Source of the DNA: Pseudonocardiales bacterium
GTDB taxonomy: Bacteria; Actinomycetota; Actinomycetes; Mycobacteriales; Jatrophihabitantaceae
DNA: 46,030 nucleotides
Assembly: GCA_030840445.1 (NCBI GenBank)
Contig: JAVEEN010000294.1
Span: 1-46,030 of the forward strand
Direction: 5' to 3'
Shown piece by piece: positions 39,878 through 46,030 of this stretch; position 1 is the first letter of the stretch; every line of letters starts with the position of its first letter. Made by a program: the position numbers and the translations under genes. The notes under the pieces are model-generated. The model saw only the letters and a program-made list of their open reading frames with translations, searched no databases and was not told where the DNA came from.

Positions 39878-40852
39878 ATGAAGTTTGGACTGCTGCTTCC
39901 CCATTTCGGCGAGCACGCATCGAAAGAGAACCTGTTGCAAGGTGCCAAGCGCGCCGAAGAGCTTGGATTCGACTCGGTATGGGTACGCGATCACCTTGTG
40001 TTCGAGCCCCATGGCGAGATGGAGAAGCCCAATCGCACGTTCTACGACGCGCTCACCACGCTGACCGCGATCGGTGCGGTGACCGAGCGGATCCAGCTTG
40101 GCACCGGCTCGCTGATCCCGTTCCGGCACCCGCTCGTCACCGCCCTGATGGCCGGCACCATCACCCAGTTGGTCGGTAACCGGTTGATCCTCGGTTTCGG
40201 TGCGGGCACCTTCGACCACGAGTTCGACGCCATCGAGTGGGGTGGCCGTGATCGCGTGGAGATGGTTCGCTCCAACGCCGAGATCCTGCGCAGGGTGTTC
40301 ACCGAGAACGACGTGAGCTATGACGATGGCATCTTCAAGTTCAACGATGTCACCATCGAGCCCAAGCCCGTCGGTGGCCGGGTGCCGTTCTGGTACTGCG
40401 GCGCGACTCCCCGCTCGGCTCGGCTGGCCGTGGAGTTCTGTGACGGCTGGATGCCTGGTCGGATCGGTCTGGGGACGATGGAAAAGCGCATTCAGACAAT
40501 GAAGGAACTATCGTCCGAGCAGAATAAGCCGATGCCGACCATCGCCGTCATTCCGCCGACCTCGATCGAGTCCTCACGCGAGGAAGCGCTCAAGGACGTG
40601 AATATCCCGGGTTTGCTCGCTTGGGCCAACAAGGCGAAGTTCACGGTCAAGCCGCCATCGGGCTCGTTCGAGACCGTTGACGATCTGGCTGGACAGCTGA
40701 TCGCCGGCAACCCGGACGAGGCAGTCGCTCAGGTGGAGCAATTCCGCGAGGTCGGCGTGGAGCATCTGGTTTTCGACTTCCGATTCAAGTTCGACCGTTG
40801 GTTCGAGCAGATCGAACTTCTCGGCACCGAGGTGCTTCCCAAGCTGCGCTGA
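39878..40852 (+). CDS. LLM-class (luciferase-like) oxidoreductase 2
   Basis: 324 residues from ATG 39878 (GATGAGGA upstream). LLM motifs: KFGLLLPHFGEHASKENLL, AKRAEELGFDSVWVRDHLVF, RIQLGTGSLIPFRHPLVTA, LILGFGAGTFDHEFDA and PFWYCGATPRSARLAVEFCDGW. It is a paralogue of the enzyme at 27379 but from a different subgroup. F420 or FMN dependence cannot be told. Last gene of cluster B; a long hairpin follows its stop. Confidence 0.88.
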   Translation: MKFGLLLPHFGEHASKENLLQGAKRAEELGFDSVWVRDHLVFEPHGEMEKPNRTFYDALTTLTAIGAVTERIQLGTGSLIPFRHPLVTALMAGTITQLVGNRLILGFGAGTFDHEFDAIEWGGRDRVEMVRSNAEILRRVFTENDVSYDDGIFKFNDVTIEPKPVGGRVPFWYCGATPRSARLAVEFCDGWMPGRIGLGTMEKRIQTMKELSSEQNKPMPTIAVIPPTSIESSREEALKDVNIPGLLAWANKAKFTVKPPSGSFETVDDLAGQLIAGNPDEAVAQVEQFREVGVEHLVFDFRFKFDRWFEQIELLGTEVLPKLR

Positions 40853-40866
40853 AAGAGGTTCGCTCC

Positions 40867-40934
40867 GATTCCCACAGATCAGCCGGGGTCAGACCGGACT
40901 GGTTGGTCGCGCTGGCCGCTGGTCTGTGGGGATT
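40867..40934 (+). terminator. Long RNA hairpin downstream of LLM 2
   Basis: GATTCCCACAGATCAGC (40867-40883) and GCTGGTCTGTGGGGATT (40918-40934) pair over 17 positions without a bulge in RNA, 14 Watson-Crick and 3 G-U, around a 34-nt loop. It begins 14 nt past the LLM stop. There is no T-tract. It may end transcription, protect the mRNA 3' end or be a small structured RNA. Confidence 0.5.
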
Positions 40935-40982
40935 GGAAGGGCTGGTCGGTGACTGCAACTTCCTTGTTCCTGCGAGCCTCTT

Positions 40983-41018
40983 CGAAGACCTCGAAGACCT
41001 CGAAGACCTCGAAGACCT
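40983..41018. repeat. Tandem repeat, 4 x CGAAGACCT
   Basis: Four exact head-to-tail copies of the 9-mer CGAAGACCT, followed by CGACGG. Because the unit is a multiple of three all frames stay open through it (LED, TSK or LRG repeats), which creates spurious ORFs. Confidence 0.8.
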
Positions 41019-41240
41019 CGACGGTTCGCACCCGCCACGCTCGGCACGGATCGTCGGCGTCCGGCTTTCCGCAGCGGCCCGGAGCTCCTGATGATGCGGT
41101 GTGGCTGCAAATCTGTCGTCGGTACTTCGCCTTATCCAGGCAACGGCGTCACGTTCTTCGGATTCTCGCATCCTCCTAGATGGAATCTCCCTGACTGTTA
41201 CGGGTACCGGAACCGGCGGCTTGTGAGGTGGGCGAGAGGG

Positions 41241-41363
41241 GTGGCCGTGATCCGCTTGCGGAGGGGTGCGCTGCTGTACTTGATGCCGCCTGCCGTTGTT
41301 CTGGCCGGGATTGGTCCGGACGCCTCGGCCAGGCGACGCCGCAACGGTTCGGGGCGCCGCTAG
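41241..41363 (+). CDS. Possible small membrane protein (40 aa)
   Basis: From GTG 41241 (GAGAGGG upstream): VAVIRLRRGALLYLMPPAVV and so on, a basic start, one hydrophobic stretch and an arginine-rich end. It stops 22 nt before the CAP-like gene. Unrecognised; may be chance coding. Confidence 0.3.
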   Translation: MAVIRLRRGALLYLMPPAVVLAGIGPDASARRRRNGSGRR

Positions 41364-41385
41364 ACATCGGCCATCGGATACCGGG

Positions 41386-41898
41386 ATGCAAACGTGGGCG
41401 GCGCGCGTCGCGACGGGTGTTGCGGCGCTTGTGGTCGCCGCAAATGTCGTAATGCTCGAGCGTTCCGATCATTCACACCAGACGGCGGACTTGCCGCGCG
41501 GTCGGCCGATAACGTTCGCCGACCAACCAGCCGTGATGAACCGGCTGGGCGCGTTGGCTGTGGCGAACTCGGTCCGTGCCAACCTGAAGGCCGCGCCGCT
41601 GCGGGCGTCCTGGTGCCTGGATGGCTTGGCCGCGACCTACGCGGCCAGCGCCGCGACCGGTGTCGCGCAGCCAACTATCTCACCCGGCACCTGCGGGCAG
41701 CCGCAGGTGCGATTCGGGTGGGCAACGGGTGCCGACCGGACGGGTATCCAAATGGCCCGCGCCGCGCTGGGCGCGAGCCCGTCCGGTCCTAGCCCGCTGG
41801 TCGATTCCGTGGCCCGGTCCGTGGGCTGGGCGCTGGCTCCATGCCGAGCTGGCGGGCAAGTGACGGGCTACGCGCTTGCGTGGGTGGTCAGCCCCTGA
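41386..41898 (+). CDS. Putative secreted CAP/SCP-like protein
   Basis: 170 residues from ATG 41386. N-terminal hydrophobic segment VATGVAALVVAANVVM predicts a signal or anchor. The remainder weakly follows the CAP pattern: NRLGALAVANSVRANLKAAPLRASWCLDGLA, then CGQPQVRFGWATG and a C-terminal GYALAWVV strand. The expected CAP histidines are missing, so any enzymatic role is doubtful. The start has no clear ribosome binding site. Antisense ORFs here are less protein-like. Confidence 0.5.
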   Translation: MQTWAARVATGVAALVVAANVVMLERSDHSHQTADLPRGRPITFADQPAVMNRLGALAVANSVRANLKAAPLRASWCLDGLAATYAASAATGVAQPTISPGTCGQPQVRFGWATGADRTGIQMARAALGASPSGPSPLVDSVARSVGWALAPCRAGGQVTGYALAWVVSP

Positions 41899-41951
41899 CG
41901 ACGCCGAAGGGTCCGTTTCGGACCTGCGCCGCGGCCTGGTCTGTCCCATGG

Positions 41952-42092
41952 TCATTCTCCCCGGAGATCTGTCCTTGTCCTGGCCGGTTGGCCCGGACGC
42001 CGCCGGCGCGACCTGAGGCCGATGAAAACCACGTCAACGCTGAGCACGCCCATTACTACGATGACGGCGGCGATGAGCAAGGAGGCGCTCAT
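41952..42092 (-). CDS. Small single-helix membrane protein (46 aa)
   Basis: Too short for the ORF track. From ATG 42092: MSASLLIAAVIVVMGVLSVD, continuing VVFIGLRSRRRRPG and a basic tail to the stop at 41952. One clear transmembrane helix followed by four arginines indicates an N-out/C-in small membrane protein. Ribosome binding site is weak. No family recognised. Confidence 0.45.
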   Translation of the reverse strand: MSASLLIAAVIVVMGVLSVDVVFIGLRSRRRRPGQPARTRTDLRGE

Positions 42093-42216
42093 CGCTGCCC
42101 ATTGGCGATCGCGAGCCCCGGGCTGCCGGTGGCGTCGGGTCGGGCTGGCCGGTGCTTTCCCACCGGCTCGCAGCCTGATTCGTCCAAACGGTTCATCGGC
42201 TTATCGGCACTACGGT

Positions 42217-42621
42217 TCATCGGTTCCGCGCGGAGCGCAGAAGCGGGGCAACCGCTCGTAATACCCGTCCGGCGCGCCGCATCACGTCAACGGGGTCGAG
42301 GTCCTCTTCCCGTGAGTGGCTGGCATCGTCGTAGTGCTGCCACGCAATGGTCAATCGCGCAAGGCTGTCCCGGTCGACCAGGATCTCGCGGTCCTCGGTG
42401 AGGAACAACGCCTGCGCCTTCGGTTGCGACAGTAGAAGTCGTCGATGGCGTCGAAGACATCGTTGTTGGTTCGGTTGCATGCCGTCTCCACCTGTCCTTG
42501 CTTGACTGTTCTGAAGCGGCCGACCCGGTCGTCGGCGGGTAGGTCTGTGAGGCGACTCGGGTCGATGGGCGCTCAGCACCAGCAGTGCGCGGGTCGCGAC
42601 GGCTTTGGCGTGGGCGCGCAC
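42217..42621 (-). pseudogene. Frame-broken reading frame, unknown family
   Basis: Three consecutive frames look coding on the minus strand. Upstream frame: RAHAKAVATRALLVLSA (about 42621-42573). Middle frame, open from about 42572 to 42425: PIDPSRLTDLPADDRVGRF, then TNNDVFDAIDDFYCRN. Last frame to 42217: KAQALFLTEDREILVDRDSL, then IAWQHYDDASHSREEDLD. Two single-base shifts would join them into about 130 residues. The last part alone could start at ATG 42480 (GGTGGAG upstream). Either a decayed gene or sequencing errors; no function recognised. Confidence 0.4.
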
Positions 42622-42753
42622 CGTGCGCGACGTGAGACGGTGTCATACGGGTGGCCCGTTCGCCGGCACGATCCGAAAGCGACCGGCTGCGGGCGCACCG
42701 CCAACGTTGACACCGGCGATCGAACCCGGACTGTCCTCCCGTTGCCGTCCCCG

Positions 42754-42787
42754 TCGTCTTTGCGTTCCCATCGTCTTTGCGTTCCCA
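42754..42787. repeat. 17-bp tandem duplication
   Basis: TCGTCTTTGCGTTCCCA occurs twice head to tail (42754-42770 and 42771-42787). A recent slippage-type duplication in non-coding sequence. Confidence 0.8.
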
Positions 42788-43552
42788 TCTTCGATCGCGC
42801 CGAGGTTGGGCACGGCGTTCTACATGAGACACGCGCCAGGGCCGCGTTTATGACGCGAACTCGAAAGCTGCCCATAGCTCTGCGGAGGTAGCCGTTTGGT
42901 GCCGCGGCGACGGCAACACCTGTGGGTAATCGAGCGGTCACTCTCCGACCTGCGCGGTCTTCAGGCGGCGACCTCTGCTTCGCCGCGTCATGATCGAGTG
43001 GCGTCAAACTTCACCAGAGTGGATGGCGCCTTCAAGGCGCCGCCACGCCGCTCCCCCGCGGCGAAACTGTTGGCGCCGACAACCCCCCGTCTTGGCGCTG
43101 ACCCGAGGGCGGCGGCGCGCCAGGGGATAGCGCCTGGGGTGGTCTTCGCGTCGCCGCCTCTCCGGCGCTCGAACATACGTTCACCGCGGCCGGTGTAGCG
43201 GCTTGCGTGACCCCGCCCCACCGCTGAGGCCGTCCCCAGCACCGCCGCCGCACCGCCCCCAGCACCGCGGACAAGACCATCGCCTGCGAACTTTGCCCCG
43301 AACCGTTTGCCCCGACCAGGGGGTCTGCTGCGCCCGCCCGGGATAAGGCCCAGGTGCTCGGTCCTCTTGTAAAACGTGCAAACCCGACGGGGCGGACCAA
43401 TCGCAGTACGAATCGCAGCACGAACGCTGTCGGGAATGTGCTGGCGCGGTGTCCGAAATCGGAAGCATCGCCGGTCGGCCGCAGGGCCGGACGTCACGTA
43501 CCCGCGGCTGCCGTCTCGTACTCAACGAGTCCAGCGAAGAGAGGAGGGGACG

Positions 43553-44641
43553 ATGCCGCGCGCCGTCAAGATCGTTGTGGTGCTTGGAACGAGACCCGAG
43601 ATCATCAAGCTCGCAAGCGTCATTCGGGAGCTCGGTGATCAGGCCGAGGTGGTCAACACCGGTCAGCATTACGACGCCGACATGTCTGGTGTGTTTCTCA
43701 AGCAGCTGGGCATCCCCGAGCCGAAGTACAACCTGGGCATCGGGGGGAAGACGCGGGGCGCCCAGATCGCCCGTGGCCTGGAAGAAATGGAGGCCCTCTT
43801 CCGCGCGAGCAGCCCAGCCGCGGTCATCGTGCAGGGCGACACCAATTCGACGCTGGCCGGCGCCCTCGCGGCCAACGCTCTCGGGATCCAGCTCGTGCAT
43901 GTGGAAGCGGGGCTGCGCAGTTACGACCGCGCCATGCCTGAGGAGCACAACCGGGTCCTGGTCGACCACCTCTCGGACTTCCTAGCTGCCGGAACAAGTG
44001 GCAATCTCACCAACCTAGTGCGTGAGGGCATTGACGCCAGCAGCATCGAAGTCACCGGCAACACGGTCGTCGAAGCCGTCCACGCGGCGCTCCCCGACGA
44101 GGCCAGCCGCCAGCAGGCTCTGGCAGATCTTCGCCTCACACCGGATCGGTTCGTGCTCGCGACGATCCATCGACCTGAGAACACCGACGACCCCGTCCAG
44201 CTCGCCGCGACGCTGACCGAGCTGGGCAGGCTGGGAATGCCGGTTGTCTTTCCGGTTCATCCGAGGACTCGTGCTGCGATCGAGCGCCACGGACTTGAGG
44301 CTCTGCTCGAGAAATTTGTCACCACCCAGCCGCTGGACTACCAGTCCTTCCTTGGCCTGGCAGCGCATGCCGCCGTGATCGTGTCCGACTCAGGCGGTGT
44401 GCAGGAAGAGGTCACGGTCCTGAAACGACCGCTCGTGGTTGTCCGTCGTTCCACCGAACGCCCCGAGTCCCTGGAGCATTTCGCGCGCATCGTGCCGCCG
44501 GGACCAACGGTTGGGGAGGCGGCCCGGGCGGCGATCGAGGACGGCGAACTCCTCGATGTGCTCGCCACGATCCCATCGCCCTTCGGCGACGGACGTGCGT
44601 CGCAGCGCATCGCAGAACGAATCCGGGCACTGGTCGCCTAG
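43553..44641 (+). CDS. wecB: UDP-N-acetylglucosamine 2-epimerase (non-hydrolysing)
   Basis: 362 residues from ATG 43553 preceded by GAGAGGAGGGGA; the longer ORF-track start is not supported. It converts UDP-GlcNAc to UDP-ManNAc for cell-surface polymers. Visible: VVLGTRPEIIKLASVI, TGQHYDADMSGVF, aspartate in VQGDTNSTLAGALAA, glutamates in HVEAGLRS and MPEEHNR, histidine in TIHRPENTDD, and the UDP-binding end SDSGGVQEEV. Length matches the family (about 370). The common GTSRYN-like position reads LAAGTSGNLTNL, a mild departure. The sigma-factor gene follows after 14 nt. Confidence 0.92.
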   Translation: MPRAVKIVVVLGTRPEIIKLASVIRELGDQAEVVNTGQHYDADMSGVFLKQLGIPEPKYNLGIGGKTRGAQIARGLEEMEALFRASSPAAVIVQGDTNSTLAGALAANALGIQLVHVEAGLRSYDRAMPEEHNRVLVDHLSDFLAAGTSGNLTNLVREGIDASSIEVTGNTVVEAVHAALPDEASRQQALADLRLTPDRFVLATIHRPENTDDPVQLAATLTELGRLGMPVVFPVHPRTRAAIERHGLEALLEKFVTTQPLDYQSFLGLAAHAAVIVSDSGGVQEEVTVLKRPLVVVRRSTERPESLEHFARIVPPGPTVGEAARAAIEDGELLDVLATIPSPFGDGRASQRIAERIRALVA

Positions 44642-44655
44642 CGCCCGAGAACCCC

Positions 44656-46030
44656 ATGGACGATTCTGAATCGAACGACGCTGCCCTTCTTGAGCGGGTC
44701 AGGTCAGGCGACGTTGCGGCGTACGCCGAGCTCTACCGACGTCACGTGCGGGTGGCGACCCGCGCCGCACTCAAATGGACCCGACAGCCGGCCGACGCTG
44801 CCGACCTCGTGTCTGACTGCTTCACGCGGACGCTCATTGCGATTCGCGCCGGGAAGGGTCCCGAGCACCACTTCGTGCCTTATCTGCTGAGCGCCGTTCG
44901 CAACGGTGCCATCGAGGCATCGCGGCGCGCAGCCAGAACCATCCCGGTCGGTACCGACGATGCCATCGGTGACAAGGGACGTTCTGATCCAGGCCCGAGT
45001 GCTGACGACACGGTCTTCCGCAACATCGACCGCTCCCTCGTGATGAAGGCATTGCTGAGTCTTCCCGAGCGCTGGCGGGATGTCCTCGTCCGCACCGAGA
45101 TCCACGGCAGGAGCCCGAAGGAGATCGGACAGGAACTCGGCATGACACCCAACAGCGTTTCAGCGCTCGCCGTCCGGGCTCGCGAAGGGCTGCGGATGGC
45201 ATGGTTGGACGCCCACGTGATGAGCCTGGCCGCGGACGCTTCGTCGGTGTGCCGTGAGGTGCGCCCGGATCTGAGCGCATGGCTGCTCGGCAGGCTGAGG
45301 TCACGGCGCGCGAAGGAGATTGCCGATCACGTCGGTGACTGTGAAGACTGCTCACTGATTCTCGATGAGCTCGGTACTGTCCGCCAAAACATGCGTGCGT
45401 TTTTCCTTCCGATCAGCGCCGGTCCACCGGCATCGGCACTTCAGTCCACGCACCGCCGGCCGCCGCGCCGAGTTCGGCGCCGACTGCTGCATCGCGCCTC
45501 GCTGATCGCTGCCGCTGGTGGTGTCGCGGGAGTGGTGATCCTGGCCGCTGCGCTACGCGACCACGGTGGCCCGCATTCACCGGCGCCGGAGGCCGCCCAA
45601 CAGGGAACGTCGGCCACGTCCCCGGCCACGTCCCCGGCCACGTCCCCGGCCATGCCCCCAGCCATGCCCCCAGCCATGCCCCCGGCTAACCCGCCACGTA
45701 TCGCCAAACCTTCCCCACCGGTTCTCCGCGTGACGATTGCGCTGATTGTCGACGAGAACACGCCACCCTCTGCTGTGGCCTTTCGAGTCACTGCCCGCCA
45801 GGATGCGAACGTCCCTACTCCGGGTCCGATCACCGTCACGATCGACGTACCAGTGGGCGCCTCATATACCGGCACCCAGTCACCGACCGTGCTGTGCAGA
45901 AAAGCCGCCGGTGGCCCCATCGCCTGTCAACTGCCGGGACTGGCCGCACAGGAGCAGCAATCGTGGACCATCTTCGTCGCGCAGCCACCGGGATCCCCCT
46001 CGGTCAGGCTCCCCGTTGTGGCGGCAGCTA
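44656..46030 (+). CDS. ECF sigma factor fused to zinc-binding anti-sigma, transmembrane and extracellular domains (partial)
   Basis: Open from ATG 44656 through the window end (458 codons so far); absent from the ORF track for that reason. Order: sigma region 2 (LLERVRSGDVAAYAELYRRH, DLVSDCFTRTL), region 4 helix-turn-helix (SLPERWRDVLVRTEIHGRSP, GQELGMTPNSVSALAVRARE), zinc anti-sigma motif HVGDCEDC in DLSAWLLGRLRSRR...LILDEL, one transmembrane helix (ASLIAAAGGVAGVVILAAAL, about residue 275-295), a repeated Pro/Thr/Met linker, then a beta-rich external domain. Such single-chain sigma/anti-sigma proteins are known among actinobacterial ECF groups; release probably needs proteolysis or a conformational signal. 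Confidence 0.87.
   Translation, partial: MDDSESNDAALLERVRSGDVAAYAELYRRHVRVATRAALKWTRQPADAADLVSDCFTRTLIAIRAGKGPEHHFVPYLLSAVRNGAIEASRRAARTIPVGTDDAIGDKGRSDPGPSADDTVFRNIDRSLVMKALLSLPERWRDVLVRTEIHGRSPKEIGQELGMTPNSVSALAVRAREGLRMAWLDAHVMSLAADASSVCREVRPDLSAWLLGRLRSRRAKEIADHVGDCEDCSLILDELGTVRQNMRAFFLPISAGPPASALQSTHRRPPRRVRRRLLHRASLIAAAGGVAGVVILAAALRDHGGPHSPAPEAAQQGTSATSPATSPATSPAMPPAMPPAMPPANPPRIAKPSPPVLRVTIALIVDENTPPSAVAFRVTARQDANVPTPGPITVTIDVPVGASYTGTQSPTVLCRKAAGGPIACQLPGLAAQEQQSWTIFVAQPPGSPSVRLPVVAAA
45612..45683. repeat. Six 12-bp in-frame tandem repeats in the ECF linker
   Basis: Three copies of GGCCACGTCCCC followed by three of (A/G)GCCATGCCCCC. They encode ATSP-type and AMPP-type tetrapeptides just outside the predicted membrane helix, so copy-number change would alter linker length without frameshift. 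Confidence 0.85.

Larger units (their letters stand above)
40853..41240. other. 388-bp stretch after cluster B without a convincing gene
   Basis: Contains the 17-bp RNA hairpin and the 9-bp tandem repeat. Reading frames across it on both strands are low-complexity or shifted products of the repeat. Confidence 0.55.
42093..43552. other. 1.46-kb gene-poor region with degraded coding sequence
   Basis: Apart from the frame-broken minus-strand segment at 42217-42621 no frame reads like protein over any length. It holds an 11-bp direct repeat (CGGTTCATCGG at 42189 and 42213), a 17-bp tandem duplication at 42754-42787, an 8-bp-arm palindrome at 43025-43041 and GC-rich low-complexity sequence around 43.2 kb. 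The final part should contain the promoter of the epimerase gene. Confidence 0.5.

Noticed and set aside
40798-41179. ORFs 40798-41091, 40949-41179 and 40889-41110
   Set aside because: They are held open by the 9-bp tandem repeat, show repeat-derived LED/TSK/LRG strings, and partly overlap the LLM 2 gene.
41680-41955. Minus-strand ORF of 91 residues with a GGGGAGA site
   Set aside because: Composition is Arg/His/Pro/Ala-rich shadow sequence, antisense to the more protein-like CAP-like gene.
43025-43041. Palindrome GGCGCCTTCAAGGCGCC as a terminator
   Set aside because: The arms leave only a 1-nt centre and no upstream gene ends nearby; noted only as a structure.
42287-43497. ORFs 42287-42832, 42573-43007, 42896-43198 and 42988-43497
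   Set aside because: Arg/Pro/Ala-rich translations without fold-like patterns; typical of non-coding high-GC DNA.
1-46030. CRISPR array, tRNA, rRNA, transposase or integrase
   Set aside because: No regularly spaced repeats, no cloverleaf or rRNA-like sequence and no transposase/integrase motifs were seen on reading; a tRNAscan or ISfinder run was not possible.

Overview
This 46-kb window is high-GC DNA with GTG/TTG starts, purine-rich ribosome binding sites, many 4-8 nt gene overlaps, lipoprotein substrate-binding proteins, GntR/FCD regulators, luciferase-like (F420-type) oxidoreductases and an ECF sigma factor fused to a membrane anti-sigma module. Together these point to an actinobacterium (Actinomycetota); the genus cannot be fixed from sequence reading alone.

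Region A (1-8924) is a sugar-acid locus. It holds a fumarylacetoacetate-hydrolase-family enzyme (cut by the window start), L-fuconate dehydratase, a FadR-type GntR regulator, D-galactonate dehydratase, a three-gene sugar ABC importer (lipoprotein, two permeases) and a GH29 alpha-L-fucosidase. A fucosylated sugar could be imported, L-fucose released inside the cell, oxidised to L-fuconate elsewhere, dehydrated here and finally cleaved by the FAH-family hydrolase. A short palindrome, CATCNGATG, recurs in the promoter regions of this locus and is the probable operator of its GntR protein.

Region B (9247-40852) is a large catabolic cluster of five or six transcription units around a second GntR regulator (26385-27200). 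Unit 1 (9398-16058): ThDP enzyme, orphan binding lipoprotein, 3-hydroxyisobutyrate-dehydrogenase-family enzyme, SDR, alpha/beta hydrolase, MFS transporter. Unit 2 (16194-20921): binding lipoprotein, ABC ATPase, double-domain permease, isochorismatase-family amidohydrolase. Unit 3 (22308-26358): CoxG-like protein plus a three-subunit molybdenum hydroxylase, with an MFS gene divergent from it. Unit 4 (27379-34470): LLM oxidoreductase, EutA-like reactivase, bicupin, second ThDP enzyme, aldehyde dehydrogenase. Unit 5 (minus, 37178-34514): NicX/M29-like metalloenzyme overlapping a single-ring Clp-type AAA+ protein. Unit 6 (37532-40852): alpha/beta-hydrolase-fold protein without its serine nucleophile, allantoinase/dihydropyrimidinase-like amidohydrolase, second LLM oxidoreductase. 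A shared motif (TGGATAC/TGAATAC, fullest form GGATACCATATCC) lies in front of every one of these units, so the cluster looks like one regulon. The enzyme types suggest uptake and breakdown of a nitrogen-containing ring or cyclic amide; the substrate is not identifiable. The orphan EutA-like and Clp-like ATPases are the most unusual parts.

Region C (40853-43552) is gene-poor: a 17-bp RNA hairpin after the last LLM gene, a 9-bp tandem repeat, a small secreted CAP-like protein, two tiny putative membrane proteins and a frame-broken reading frame. Region D (43553-46030) holds a UDP-GlcNAc 2-epimerase and an ECF sigma factor with built-in zinc-binding anti-sigma, transmembrane and extracellular parts, cut by the window end. 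No rRNA, tRNA, CRISPR array or recognisable insertion sequence was seen.
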